Positions 43,433 to 52,587 are shown, counted from the stretch's first letter. The stretch: DNA of 64,000 nt from Halomonas sp. (GCF_011050415.1 NZ_DRFS01000012.1:1-64000), one strand, 5' to 3'. Numbers and translations are program-made. The notes: generated from the sequence alone by a model not told the origin.

Positions 43433-44139
43433 GTTTGGCCCGACAGCTCCACGCAGATACATAGCGAATCGTGTAGCCAATGCTCTTCATCAAACTCAAT
43501 TGGCCGCTGCTGGTCGTCTAAAATTGCGCGACGAATATTAAGACCTGCGGTGCCGGGCGCCACAAATAGCTCTTCAGCATCAATTGGTGCAAGCGCCTCT
43601 GAAACCATGCGGATAGAGCGGTTGGCCAAGTGATGCCCCCAGCGCCCGCGCAACAACCCCCATAGCGATTGATCGGTATAGATCTCTAATAGCTCCGGGG
43701 CGCGGTCGGGCACTACCCAGAGTGATTCCACTAATACAGCGCGATCATCCACATAGCGGCGGCGGCGAATATGGTGAAACGGCTGGTCATCAGGTAGCCC
43801 CAGGGCACGCGCAGCGGGAGGATGGGGGCGTGTTTCCATACTCAGCACGGCTGTTCGCGGCTGACGTCCCTGAGCACGCACATAATCGTTAAAACCCGCG
43901 TCGCGGGTGGGGTCATAGTCCAGACGAGCAGGTGAAATAAACCAGCCACGCCGGTTGCTGCGATGAATAAGACCTTCGCCCTCCAACTGTGACAATGCTT
44001 GCCGTAGCGTCACGCGGGTGGTGGCAAAACGCTCGGCCAATGATCTCTCAGCGGGGAGTTTGCCTTCCCACTGCGCGGCATTTTGGTCGATCAAATGACG
44101 CAGCTGTTCGGTTAGCTGTAAATAGTACGCATCAGACAT
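43429..44139 (-). CDS. GntR/UTRA transcriptional regulator of phosphonate use
   Basis: A 236-residue HutC-subfamily regulator. The winged helix-turn-helix is at about 10-75 (KLPAERSLAERFATTRVTLR, EGLIHRSNRRGWFI) and the UTRA ligand domain at 85-230 (FHHIRRRRYVDDRAVLVESL, later RPIEFDEEHWLHD). It is the phosphonate-utilisation regulator type, expected to bind 2-aminoethylphosphonate or a metabolite and release the TGGTCTATACCA sites. ATG 44139 was chosen because the UTRA family starts here; AGGA is 12 bases upstream. The TAG stop comes from the terminal CTAG of the MITE, so the original C-terminus may differ slightly. Confidence 0.87.
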   Translation of the reverse strand: MSDAYYLQLTEQLRHLIDQNAAQWEGKLPAERSLAERFATTRVTLRQALSQLEGEGLIHRSNRRGWFISPARLDYDPTRDAGFNDYVRAQGRQPRTAVLSMETRPHPPAARALGLPDDQPFHHIRRRRYVDDRAVLVESLWVVPDRAPELLEIYTDQSLWGLLRGRWGHHLANRSIRMVSEALAPIDAEELFVAPGTAGLNIRRAILDDQQRPIEFDEEHWLHDSLCICVELSGQT

Positions 44140-44162
44140 GCACCAATTTTCCTGGCAGGGCG

Positions 44163-44864
44163 TTAGGCCGTAAACCGCTTGGGAGGCGCGGCTGTTCGCC
44201 AGTCTAAGCGTCGCCACCCTTCAACGCTAGCTACCTCAGCCAGTACCGGATCCGGATTGACCGCTACAGGACAATCGACGTATTGCAATAACGGTAGATC
44301 GTTGCGGGAGTCTGAGTAAAACGTGGTGTGGCTGGGGGTGATCTGCCGTTCGCCCAGCCACTGCTGTAGGCGTAACACCTTCCCGCCACGATACGAAAAT
44401 ATACCTTCGCTTTGGCCGGTGTAGCGGGCCTCTTCATTAATGCCACGCTCTACCGTCAGTTCCACCGCCAATACGTGCTCTATCCCTAACACCGTCGCTA
44501 CCGGCTCGACGAGGTGACGCGATGAAGCCGATATTAGCACCAGGGTGTCCCCCGCCTGGCGATGCTCTTCAAGGCAGGTCCAGGCTTGCTCAAAAATACG
44601 CGGCTGTAGATGCGTCGCGACAAAGCGCTCGACCTCTTTTTGCACATCCGCCACTCGGCGACCACGCAAGGGCGCTAGGGTCATGGCTAAGTACTCTTCA
44701 AGCTTTAGCTTGCCTGCGTGGTAGGCCTGATGCATTTTCTCCGCGCGAGCCATAAAGGCTTCGGCATCGCTGATCCAACCTTGCTCTATCATCCATAAAT
44801 TCCAGCGGTCGCTGCAGTCTCCATCCAGGAGGGTGTCATCAAGATCAAACAGGGCCAGGCGCAT
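44163..44864 (-). CDS. HAD-IB family phosphatase
   Basis: A 233-residue cytoplasmic phosphatase of the SerB-like HAD-IB group. Motif I is LFDLDDTLLDGDCSDRW (4-20), motif II VLISASSRHLVEP, motif III Lys in YRGGKVLRL and motif IV YSDSRNDLPLLQYVDCPVAV. ATG 44864 follows AAAGGAGT by 7 bases. It sits 23 bases before the phosphonate regulator and in the same direction, so the two are probably cotranscribed. The substrate is unknown; the family includes phosphoserine and other small phosphomonoester phosphatases. Confidence 0.85.
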   Translation of the reverse strand: MRLALFDLDDTLLDGDCSDRWNLWMIEQGWISDAEAFMARAEKMHQAYHAGKLKLEEYLAMTLAPLRGRRVADVQKEVERFVATHLQPRIFEQAWTCLEEHRQAGDTLVLISASSRHLVEPVATVLGIEHVLAVELTVERGINEEARYTGQSEGIFSYRGGKVLRLQQWLGERQITPSHTTFYSDSRNDLPLLQYVDCPVAVNPDPVLAEVASVEGWRRLDWRTAAPPKRFTA

Positions 44865-44962
44865 GGGAGCACTCCTTTCATCGCGGGTTGGCGGCGCGTA
44901 GGTTATGCCACAGATCATGACAAGACGATGACGCTGGCGGTTAATATAAAAGGCGGCGAGCG

Positions 44963-46486
44963 TTAATCATCAAATCGCGCAGCGATAGTACCTGGAGCGA
45001 GCGGCAATGCTTGGCAGCGCTGCCAAATGCGCTCGTAGGCAGGCCGTAAGGTTTCGGTCATTTGTTCGGCATTAGCAATCTCGGGCCTAAGCCGCTGCAT
45101 AGCTTCGCTAATACGTTTGGATATCTCACGTTGATCAAGACGGGTTAATTTGCCATCTGCAGCGACACATTCGCCGTCTACCAGTACGCTATGAATTCCG
45201 TTGCCGCTTTCCCCAAATACTAATTGCCGTAAAGGGTTATTAAGCGGCGTAAATGCAGGGGCATCCAACCGATAGAGCACCATGTCTGCACGCTGGCCAA
45301 CCTTTAAGCAGCCCAGTTGTTTCTCAAGCCCAAGCGCTTTTGCGCCGCCTTGGGTAGCAGCATAAAAGGCCTCTTCAGCGCCCACCCAGCGGCGATAGTC
45401 ATTACCACGCAGCTTGTGCAGCAACGCCGTATTAGCGACCACACGTAGCATATCCGTGGTCTCTAACGAACCGCAGCCATCGGTGCCCAGACTAACGTTT
45501 ACCCCGGCATCCAGCAGTTGGCGAAGGGGCATCAAGCCTGAACCCAGCTTCAAATTGCTGTTGGGGTTATGCTGCACGCTGGCACCATTAGCGGCAATCC
45601 GCCCAATATCATCATCTGTCAGCCACACGGAATGAATAAGCGATGTGCCTGCTGCCAAAAAGCCCAATTCGTCCAAATGTTGGAACAGCGTTTTGCCTCG
45701 CTGATGCCATGCTGAAGCCGCCTGTAAGCGGGTCTCCTGCACATGAATAATCACCGGCAAGCCGGTGCGATCAGCCAGCGCACGCACCTCTTTTAAGAGG
45801 CCATCGGTGCAGCGCTGTGGGGCTGACGGTGCTAAAAGCACACCGACTCGGTTATTACGTGGGTGGCGCGTTGCCGCCAGTGACTCAACAAAGCGCAAAT
45901 ACTCGGCGATGGGCGTTGCGTTACCTGGGGCTAAGCTGGCCAACGTTTCATGGCTAAACTCTTCGTGAATAAACGGCACGCTTTCATGAAAAGGCACGTC
46001 AAATAGCGTCGGCCCTACCAACGCGCGAATACCTATATCTTCATAAGCCTTTAAGGCGGCCTGCACATGGTCAGGGTTTAAAACCGGTGACGCATTGAAA
46101 TCATCGATAATACAGGTGGTGCCCGACAGCAAGGCTTGGCTAGCACCGACCAACGTACGTAGGTAAATATCATCAGCGGTTAGCGGCAGCGGCTTGGCTG
46201 GCCGTACGTAATTCATCCACAGCTCAAGGGGCAGGCGGTCATAACGTCCCTTGTGGAAATTTTCATGGGAGTGGTGGTGGCCGTTAATAAATCCCGGAAC
46301 GGTAAAGGTATCAGAAGCATCGACACACTCGCCCTCTACTGGCCGGCTTCCCGATGGGCGGATGTCGTCTATCACGCCATTACGAATGACGATATCCACC
46401 GGCCCAGTGCCGACTGAAACACCATCGCTATTCAGGGCCAACGTACCCACCAGCGTTATGGTCTTGTTCATATTGGTTTTATCCAT
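44963..46486 (-). CDS. COG0402 amidohydrolase (cytosine/s-triazine deaminase-like), copy 1
   Basis: A 507-residue metal-dependent amidohydrolase of the ATZ/TRZ family, which deaminates or dechlorinates N-heterocycles. The metal site is seen as GFINGHHHSHENFH (HxH), HVQETR (third His), IHSVW and GTDGCGSLETTDM with the catalytic Asp. The C-terminal ~60 residues (MQRLRPEIANAEQMTETLRP) form an extra helical tail. ATG 46486 has GGAAA upstream; ATG 46471 is possible. It follows a TctCA(B) transporter in the same direction, past a strong hairpin, so its substrate may be what that transporter imports. It differs from the second family member at 52588. Confidence 0.82.
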   Translation of the reverse strand: MDKTNMNKTITLVGTLALNSDGVSVGTGPVDIVIRNGVIDDIRPSGSRPVEGECVDASDTFTVPGFINGHHHSHENFHKGRYDRLPLELWMNYVRPAKPLPLTADDIYLRTLVGASQALLSGTTCIIDDFNASPVLNPDHVQAALKAYEDIGIRALVGPTLFDVPFHESVPFIHEEFSHETLASLAPGNATPIAEYLRFVESLAATRHPRNNRVGVLLAPSAPQRCTDGLLKEVRALADRTGLPVIIHVQETRLQAASAWHQRGKTLFQHLDELGFLAAGTSLIHSVWLTDDDIGRIAANGASVQHNPNSNLKLGSGLMPLRQLLDAGVNVSLGTDGCGSLETTDMLRVVANTALLHKLRGNDYRRWVGAEEAFYAATQGGAKALGLEKQLGCLKVGQRADMVLYRLDAPAFTPLNNPLRQLVFGESGNGIHSVLVDGECVAADGKLTRLDQREISKRISEAMQRLRPEIANAEQMTETLRPAYERIWQRCQALPLAPGTIAARFDD

Positions 46487-46511
46487 ACCGGTTTTCCACA
46501 GCGCACACAAA

Positions 46512-46540
46512 CAAGCAGCTCCTGACTCAGGAGCTGCTTG
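46512..46540 (-). terminator. Perfect 14-bp hairpin between tctC and amidohydrolase 1
   Basis: CAAGCAGCTCCTGA and TCAGGAGCTGCTTG are perfect complements with one base between. On the minus strand this lies 14 bases after the tctC stop and is followed by TTGTTTGTG. It could terminate most transcripts after the receptor gene, or protect the 3' end of the upstream message. Confidence 0.75.
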
Positions 46541-46554
46541 AGCGGGTGGCGTCT

Positions 46555-47523
46555 TTATTCGCCGAGGTAAGCAGCACCCAGTGCTGCCTGCTCAGCCGTT
46601 AAGGCTTCAGCAAAGGCTTCATGGTCAAGAAACTGGATACCTGAGCCAATCTGACCAATCAAGCGTAGAAAACCTTCATCCTGAGTTAAGCGCTCAAAGC
46701 CATCGCTGAGTTCAGCCACTACTTCAGGCGGTGTGCCTGCGGGTGCCATTACGCCCCGCCAAAACTGGAAGACAACATCGTAGCCCTCTTCCTGGCAGGT
46801 GGGGATATCCGCATAGGCTTCAAAGCGCTGAGTATCGGTAACACACAGACCAACGAGCGTACCCGCGTCGAGATGCTCGCCCACCACACTGGGGTCGCCC
46901 GCATAGGCCATGGTATTGCCACCCACCAGTTGGGTCACCGCAGGGCCGCCTCCACCAAGCTCTACGCCGCGCATATCAATGTCAGCCGTCGACTTGAGCA
47001 TTTCAAAGACGGTAAAGGTAAAACCATTGCGGTTATCGGAGCTGTAAACCAGCTCGTTGGGATTGCCTTCGGCGTAATCGTCCAGCTCTTCGATGGTTTG
47101 AAAAGGCTGATCCGGCGTCGTAACAAAAATCGCAGGGCTGTAATTGATGCGTGCTACGGCAACAAAATCATCCATTTCGTAAGGTAGGTCTTCGACTTGA
47201 GGGCGCAACGAGTTAATCGTTGGGTCACCAAACAGCAGCAAGGTGCCATTGGGCGTACTGCGCGCCACTTCAGCCGCAGCAACGGCACCACCACCGCCGC
47301 CACGAATAGTGGAAATTAGCGGGCGGCCCAAAAAGTCCTCCCCCACCGCAGTGATAATACCAGCATGGAGTGAGTGCGACCCACCGGCTGGATACGGCGT
47401 TACGAAACGGATAGGTTCATCGGCTAAATGGCTATCTTGAGCTAACGCTTGCCCAGCAGTGAGGGTCGCAGCGGCCATAAATGAAGCGGCTATTAACGTA
47501 CGAGCAAAAATGGGACGAGTCAT
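46555..47523 (-). CDS. TctC-family periplasmic solute receptor (cyclic-amide cluster)
   Basis: A 322-residue extracytoplasmic receptor. It has a signal peptide (1-28, ending QALA-QD) and the TctC loop IRFVTPYPAGGSHSLHAG; GGGPAVTQLVGGNTMAYAGD stands at about 188-207. GGAGTTACCTC precedes ATG 47523. It lies after tctB and tctA, the reverse of the acid-sugar operon order. The sequence does not reveal the ligand; its neighbours suggest a heterocyclic amide or ring-opened carboxylate. Confidence 0.85.
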   Translation of the reverse strand: MTRPIFARTLIAASFMAAATLTAGQALAQDSHLADEPIRFVTPYPAGGSHSLHAGIITAVGEDFLGRPLISTIRGGGGGAVAAAEVARSTPNGTLLLFGDPTINSLRPQVEDLPYEMDDFVAVARINYSPAIFVTTPDQPFQTIEELDDYAEGNPNELVYSSDNRNGFTFTVFEMLKSTADIDMRGVELGGGGPAVTQLVGGNTMAYAGDPSVVGEHLDAGTLVGLCVTDTQRFEAYADIPTCQEEGYDVVFQFWRGVMAPAGTPPEVVAELSDGFERLTQDEGFLRLIGQIGSGIQFLDHEAFAEALTAEQAALGAAYLGE

Positions 47524-47534
47524 GAGGTAACTCC

Positions 47535-49079
47535 TTAGTGCTTTTGGGACGGGGAAGGAAGACGTTTAAAGCGCTTTTTAATAATTCCTGCCGTCGTTAG
47601 CCCACGCCAAGCCATCACGACGATGACCAGAGCTAATAAGACCAGCAGGATAAGGCTGCCTGGACGCGACCAGAAGATCGCCAGGCTGCCGTTTGAGAAC
47701 ACCAGCGATTGGCGCAGAGCGCTCTCAAAACCCGGCCCCAGCAACAGGCCAATAATTAGCGGTGCAACGGGAAAACCTGTACGCCGCATGACATAACCCA
47801 AACCACCGCCCGCCACTAATACCAACAAATCAAAGGAGCTGGAGTTGACGGCGTAAGCGCCACACAAACAGAGCAGCATGACGCAGGGATAGAGTACGGT
47901 GGGGGGAATACGCGTGACCTGTTTGAGCCAGCGAATCGCCAATAACCCAAAACCCAGCAGCAGCACATTGGTGACCAGCAGCACTAAGAACATGCCAAAT
48001 AGAAAGCCGGGATTTTGCTGGATCATCAACGGCCCTGGCATCATGCCCTGCGCCATTAAGGCACCGATAAGCACTGCAGTAATCGTGTCGCCGGGGATAC
48101 CAAAAATAGTCATCGGAATAAGCGCGGCGGGCACGACAGCGTTGTTACCGGATTCCGCGGCGGCTAGACCTTCCAGTGAACCTTTTCCAAATTTTTCTGG
48201 CTCGCGAGAGCGACCCCGGGCGACCCCATAGGCAATCCAACAGGCAATTTCAGCCCCTAACCCCGGTAGCGAACCTAAAAATGCACCTAACGTGGTTGAG
48301 CGAATAATCGTTGGCCGCAAGGCCCAAAACTCAGCCCAGCGCAGCCGCTCGCCGCCATGTTCCACCACCCCGGCATGACTGTTTTCCGCCGAATGCGAGG
48401 GAGGATGAGTGAGTTGCATAAGGATTTCGCTGAGTGCGAACATGCCAATTAGTAGCGGAATTAACGATACCCCCGCTAATAAATCGGTGCTGCCGAAGGT
48501 AAACCGCTGATAGCCAGTCATGGGGTCAAGACCAACACAGGCAACCAACAGGCCTAGCCCTGCGGCAATCATGCCTTTGAGAAAGCTTTCACCGCTCACC
48601 GTCGCGATCATGGTCAGCGCGATCAGATAGAGCAGCGCAAACTCTGGTGATCCAAAGCGGATAGCAATACTGGCCAGAGGTATGGCCACCACAATCAGTA
48701 CCAAGGTTGCGAGAAAATCAGCTGCAACCGAGCTATACAAACTCAGCTCTAACGCTTTGCGCGACTTGCCCTGTTGCGTTAGCGCATAGCCATCCTTAGC
48801 CGTTGCGGCCGCCGCCGCCGTTCCCGGGGTATTGACCAAAATGGCCGGAATCGAGCCGCCATAAATGGCCCCTTTGTAGATTCCCAACAAAAACGGAATG
48901 CCGATAGTGGCGTCCATAAAGAAGGTAAAAGGGGCAAGCACGGCGACCGCCATGGTGGCGGTAAGCCCAGGCAGCGCGCCAATCAAGATACCACCGGCCA
49001 GACCTGCAGAAAGCGCCAGGAAGGTCCACGGACTGGCCAGCATTGCCAGCCCCTGCTGCAGCACACTCAAGTCAATCAC
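47535..49079 (-). CDS. TctA-family large permease (cyclic-amide cluster)
   Basis: A 514-residue inner-membrane permease with about 11-12 hydrophobic segments. It shows GGILIGALPGLTATMAVAVL near the N-terminus and TLGAFLGSLPGLGAEIACWI plus MTIFGIPGDTITAVLIGAL later, the paired TctA loops. The third loop has GIPGD where the acid-sugar permease has GIPGS. It overlaps tctB by 4 bases and is followed by tctC 11 bases later. It belongs to the operon that starts with the racemase-fold and hydantoinase genes. Confidence 0.88.
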   Translation of the reverse strand: MIDLSVLQQGLAMLASPWTFLALSAGLAGGILIGALPGLTATMAVAVLAPFTFFMDATIGIPFLLGIYKGAIYGGSIPAILVNTPGTAAAAATAKDGYALTQQGKSRKALELSLYSSVAADFLATLVLIVVAIPLASIAIRFGSPEFALLYLIALTMIATVSGESFLKGMIAAGLGLLVACVGLDPMTGYQRFTFGSTDLLAGVSLIPLLIGMFALSEILMQLTHPPSHSAENSHAGVVEHGGERLRWAEFWALRPTIIRSTTLGAFLGSLPGLGAEIACWIAYGVARGRSREPEKFGKGSLEGLAAAESGNNAVVPAALIPMTIFGIPGDTITAVLIGALMAQGMMPGPLMIQQNPGFLFGMFLVLLVTNVLLLGFGLLAIRWLKQVTRIPPTVLYPCVMLLCLCGAYAVNSSSFDLLVLVAGGGLGYVMRRTGFPVAPLIIGLLLGPGFESALRQSLVFSNGSLAIFWSRPGSLILLVLLALVIVVMAWRGLTTAGIIKKRFKRLPSPSQKH

Positions 49080-49564
49080 AGCAGAATACCCCGCGGAAAA
49101 TAGATCCCCATCACCCCTTCAAACAGATGGATGACAACCGTAGGAGGAATAACTGCCAAGGCCAGTAGTACATACCAGCGCTGCTCACCAAAACACACCG
49201 CTAACAGCGGCACTGCCAGCATGCTGACTAACCAAATACCCGCTACGTTGATCAATAACGCCATCGCCAGCATTAAGAGGAAAGCGATAAGCGCTACTCC
49301 GGTACGGCCCCGCTCAAATACAACGTTTGCGTTGGCTCGCCATGTCCCCAACAGCATGATCACTCCCAAGCCGGTGACCAATAGCGCCACAAGGCCAGGG
49401 AAAAATGCCGCCGAGCCAATATCTCCCGGCGCGCCATAGGGGGGTGGTGTGCCGTGCACAATGCGCAAAAAGCTAATTCCAATGACAATGACCCCTAACG
49501 CAAGTAACGACGTAAGCAGTTTGCCAATAAGTAGAGGGTTACTGGCCCATGCTTTTGACATCAT
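49076..49564 (-). CDS. TctB-family small transporter subunit (cyclic-amide cluster)
   Basis: A 162-residue membrane protein with four hydrophobic segments. The TctB signature GDIGSAAFFPGLVALLVTGL occurs at ~43-62 and a polar stretch (NANVVFERGRTG) lies between helices 2 and 3. ATG 49564 is chosen because GGAG is 5 bases upstream; an upstream extension would overlap the hydantoinase gene. It ends in a 4-base overlap with tctA. The gap to the hydantoinase gene is 43 bases. Confidence 0.82.
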   Translation of the reverse strand: MMSKAWASNPLLIGKLLTSLLALGVIVIGISFLRIVHGTPPPYGAPGDIGSAAFFPGLVALLVTGLGVIMLLGTWRANANVVFERGRTGVALIAFLLMLAMALLINVAGIWLVSMLAVPLLAVCFGEQRWYVLLALAVIPPTVVIHLFEGVMGIYFPRGILL

Positions 49565-49607
49565 GCTGGCTCCGCGCGCATTAGCAGAAGTGCTATCGCT
49601 GAAGAGA

Positions 49608-51050
49608 TCACCACGCGACACCCCCTTCTGGTCGCGGCTTGGGCCGCGCGGGAGCAGGCAGGTCGCAGCGCAGAAAGGCACCGCGCCCAGGCGTACCTAA
49701 ATAGTCGCCATCCCGCCAGACCACTTCACCTCGCGACAGGGTTAGGGCAGGCCAAGCGGTGACGGGAATGCCTTCGTAGGGGGTGTAATCAACGCCATGA
49801 TGTAAATCCACATTGCGAATGGTGCGCTCAAGGCCGGTATCCCAGATCACTAGATCCGCATCAGCACCAATGGCAATTGACCCCTTACGCGGATAAATCC
49901 CATACATGCGCGCTACATTGGTGGCCGTGAGCGCCACAAACTGCTGAATGGTAATTCTGCCGGTCTCTACACCGTGGCTAAACAGCAGCGCTAAACGGGT
50001 TTCAAGCCCTGGAATACCGTTGGGAATGCGCGCAAAGCTGGCATCTTCCCCTGCCGCAAACTTGCCTTCAGGGCCTTCAAAGGTGAACGGTGCATGATCC
50101 GAGGAGAACACCTGAAAAACGCCGTTTTCTAGTCCATCCCAGACGAATTGCTGATTCGCCTTATCGCGAGGTGGCGGGCTGCAAATGCACTTGGCACCCT
50201 GAGGGTCATCGTCTAGGCCCAGGTCATCGGCCGTTAAGAATAAGTACTGGGGACAGGTTTCGGCATAGACGCGTAAACCATGTTGGTGCGCCCAGCGCAG
50301 TTGCTCCATTGCTTCGCGTCCGGAGACATGCACAATCAGGATGGGCACATCGACCAGCTCGGCGTAGGCAATGGCGCGATGGGTGGCTTCCCGCTCAACC
50401 AGCATGGGCCTGGCGGCGGCATGGTAGCGGGGTGCCGTATGGCCATTGGCAAGCAGGCGCTCGGTTAACCAGGCAATGCAGTCGGCATTTTCGGCGTGGA
50501 CCATTACCATGGCACCGTGTTCACGGGCAACCGCCAGCACATCAATGATTTCACGATCTGCCAACTTCAGATCGTCGTAGGTCATGTAGATTTTAAACGA
50601 GGTGTACCCTTCGCGGATCAGTTCAGGTAGCTCTAAGGCAAGCACGTCGGGAGTGGGGTCGGTGACAATCAGATGGAAGGCGTAATCGATGCACGCCTTG
50701 CCCTCCGCCCGGTTGTGATAATCCTCGACTGCAGCCCGCAGGCTCTGGCCCTTAATTTGGCAGGCAAAAGGGAACACCGTCGTGGTGCCACCGCAGGCCG
50801 CTGAACGTGTCCCAGTGAGGAAGTCGTCGGCCATTTTAGAGCCATCGGACGTCGGCTGATCCAGATGGCAGTGGCCATCAATACCGCCAGGCAGTACCCA
50901 GCGCCCTGCCGCGTCGATCTCCTCCTTCCCCGCCCCCAGCGCATTGCCCAAGGCAACAATGACCCCATCGCGAATACCAATATCGGCGTCAAAAACATCG
51001 GCGGCGGTGGCACAGCGCGCCCGACGGACTACTAAATCGAACTCAGCCAT
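49608..51050 (-). CDS. Dihydropyrimidinase/D-hydantoinase family cyclic amidase
   Basis: A 480-residue binuclear metal amidohydrolase that opens hydantoins or dihydropyrimidines to N-carbamoyl acids. Metal ligands are His60 and His62 (GIDGHCHLDQP), the carboxylated Lys153 (YTSFKIYMTYDD), His185 (MVHAENAD), His241 (VHVSGREA) and Asp318 (SSDHAPF). All are present, so it should be active. The loop HLDQPTSDGSKMADDF after the first His pair differs from HLEMPFMG of common D-hydantoinases, hinting at another ring substrate. No N-carbamoyl-amino-acid amidase is encoded nearby, which is unusual for a hydantoin route. It precedes the TctBAC genes in one operon. Confidence 0.87.
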   Translation of the reverse strand: MAEFDLVVRRARCATAADVFDADIGIRDGVIVALGNALGAGKEEIDAAGRWVLPGGIDGHCHLDQPTSDGSKMADDFLTGTRSAACGGTTTVFPFACQIKGQSLRAAVEDYHNRAEGKACIDYAFHLIVTDPTPDVLALELPELIREGYTSFKIYMTYDDLKLADREIIDVLAVAREHGAMVMVHAENADCIAWLTERLLANGHTAPRYHAAARPMLVEREATHRAIAYAELVDVPILIVHVSGREAMEQLRWAHQHGLRVYAETCPQYLFLTADDLGLDDDPQGAKCICSPPPRDKANQQFVWDGLENGVFQVFSSDHAPFTFEGPEGKFAAGEDASFARIPNGIPGLETRLALLFSHGVETGRITIQQFVALTATNVARMYGIYPRKGSIAIGADADLVIWDTGLERTIRNVDLHHGVDYTPYEGIPVTAWPALTLSRGEVVWRDGDYLGTPGRGAFLRCDLPAPARPKPRPEGGVAW

Positions 51051-51051
51051 A

Positions 51052-51783
51052 TTACAGAGTCCCTTCCATCAAACGTCCCCAGCCTTTGACTGGAGTAGTT
51101 GCGTGCCCCGTCATGCGCATCATTTTCCATACCACTGTTGCGGTGGTATCCAACACCGGCACGCCTAGCTCCGCTTCCCACTGGGCCACTAGTTGAGCAG
51201 AGTTGAGGTTGGTACAGGCGACGACTATCAAGGGAGCGCCCTGTTCAGCGACCCGCCGTACCTGGGCAGTCAGGGTCTCGGCGCTCACCTCGGCAAAGGC
51301 AAAATTTTCACTGATGCTAAGGTGATCTTCCGCAACAATGCTGAAACCCTCAGCGTGGTAATTCGCCAAAATACGCTGCTGTACGTCGTCGGTATAAGGT
51401 GTCACTAAACCGAATTCACGCACACCGTGCTCGGTCATGATCTCGTTAAGCGCCAACATGGATGTGGTGGCTTGAATACCCGTTTCAGCCTTAATGCGCT
51501 GGCACAAGGTGACGTCGTGGTCAAAGCCGAGCCAGCCTGCGGAGGTACCGCTCCAACCAATCACATCGACCCTGGCATCGGCGAGTAGCTTGGCGGCAGC
51601 CAGCACATGGGTATCGTCAAATTGGCCCAACGCCCGCTGACTTAGGGCTATTTCAGTGACACCAAAACGAGAAAAATGCGCAGTGACGCCAGGCACCTGA
51701 GCCACCATTGCGGAGGTTAATGGCTCTAGTGCGGTATTCGAAGAAGGCGTTAAAACACCAAAGCGGCTACGTGGCGTGGTCAT
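51052..51783 (-). CDS. Asp/Glu-racemase-fold protein, arylmalonate-decarboxylase/maleate-isomerase-like, single cysteine
   Basis: A 243-residue cytoplasmic protein of the Asp/Glu racemase superfamily. The usual first catalytic Cys is Gly79 in GWSGTSAGWLG, while the second is kept (Cys190 in VVACTNLNSA). With Thr80, Ser81 and Tyr130 (VTPYTDD) this matches the Gly74-Thr75-Ser76/Tyr126/Cys188 set of bacterial arylmalonate decarboxylase, where one Cys protonates a planar enediolate. Maleate isomerases and racemases have two Cys. A decarboxylase or one-base isomerase is therefore more likely than a racemase. GGAGCACTATA precedes ATG 51783. Its stop and the hydantoinase start are 1 base apart. Confidence 0.78.
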   Translation of the reverse strand: MTTPRSRFGVLTPSSNTALEPLTSAMVAQVPGVTAHFSRFGVTEIALSQRALGQFDDTHVLAAAKLLADARVDVIGWSGTSAGWLGFDHDVTLCQRIKAETGIQATTSMLALNEIMTEHGVREFGLVTPYTDDVQQRILANYHAEGFSIVAEDHLSISENFAFAEVSAETLTAQVRRVAEQGAPLIVVACTNLNSAQLVAQWEAELGVPVLDTTATVVWKMMRMTGHATTPVKGWGRLMEGTL

Positions 51784-51815
51784 TATAGTGCTCCTGAATT
51801 TATAGGTTGTGTGCC

Positions 51816-52568
51816 TTAAGGGATGCTTTGCCGTCCGATTAACTGACCTAATGCAGGCGATAAGCCTTGCCAGTTTTTTTCAGGCGGTGGAGCGTAGCTT
51901 CCCGCCGTCGCTTTATAAGGGCTCAGCCTTGCCAGTAGTTCCGCCTGATGAACGGCACAGCTCACACCATCCACAACGGGCACCGGAATCCGCTCTGCTA
52001 CACTGCGTGCCAACCCTGCTAGCGGTGCGCCTGCAATAATCAACACATCGGCCCCGTCTTCGCGCACAGCGGCTTCGCACAGCGCCACTAGCTGCTCACC
52101 TTTGTCCTGCTGAACGCTGCCAATGTTGGGCAGCGGTTCATCTAAGCAGCGGATACTTGCCAGGCGAGAGGCCATTCCATAGCGGTCAACGGTTTCGCTG
52201 TACCAAGCGCGAATACGCCGCGAAATCGCCACAATACCGATGCGACCGCCCAGCATGGCGGCACTCATCAGGGCACTCTCAGTAAGCCCAACCACCGGGA
52301 TCGGCAGCATTTCACGGGCAGCCTCTAAGCCAGGGTCGCCGAAGGCCGCAATGATCGCGGCGTCATGCCCCGCGTAGTGTTCCGCAAGCTCATTCAATGT
52401 TGCATAGGCCCCGACCGCTGCTTCAGCGCGGGTTTCGATATAGGCCACCCCAAAGGCAGCCGTGCGCAGCGTCAACTGTGTATCGCCGCTTGCCGAACGC
52501 CGCGCCTCAGCAGCGATAAGGTCGGTGACACTTTGCGAGATATTAGGGTTAACAATCAGTAGCTTCAT
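51816..52568 (-). CDS. Asp/Glu/hydantoin-racemase-fold protein without catalytic cysteines
   Basis: A 250-residue relative of hydantoin and allantoin racemases (HyuE). It has the family start MKLLIVNPNISQSVTDLIAA and the loops IIAAFGDPGLEAARE (72-86) and LIIAGAPLAGLAR (176-188). Racemases carry Cys in the first loop (AC.GDPG) and in the second (LGCAG); here they are Ala75 and Gly180/Ala181. The fold is intact, so the enzyme may not racemise but perform another acid/base or ring-opening step, or bind a ligand. ATG 52568 has GGAG 8 bases before it. It sits between the second amidohydrolase and the single-Cys relative, in one operon. Confidence 0.78.
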   Translation of the reverse strand: MKLLIVNPNISQSVTDLIAAEARRSASGDTQLTLRTAAFGVAYIETRAEAAVGAYATLNELAEHYAGHDAAIIAAFGDPGLEAAREMLPIPVVGLTESALMSAAMLGGRIGIVAISRRIRAWYSETVDRYGMASRLASIRCLDEPLPNIGSVQQDKGEQLVALCEAAVREDGADVLIIAGAPLAGLARSVAERIPVPVVDGVSCAVHQAELLARLSPYKATAGSYAPPPEKNWQGLSPALGQLIGRQSIP

Positions 52569-52587
52569 AAAGGCAGTCTCCACCGCA

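Noticed and set aside
43224-43541. A short open frame across the MITE and the regulator's 3' end
   Set aside because: It translates the inverted-repeat element and antisense of a conserved regulator; no start signal.
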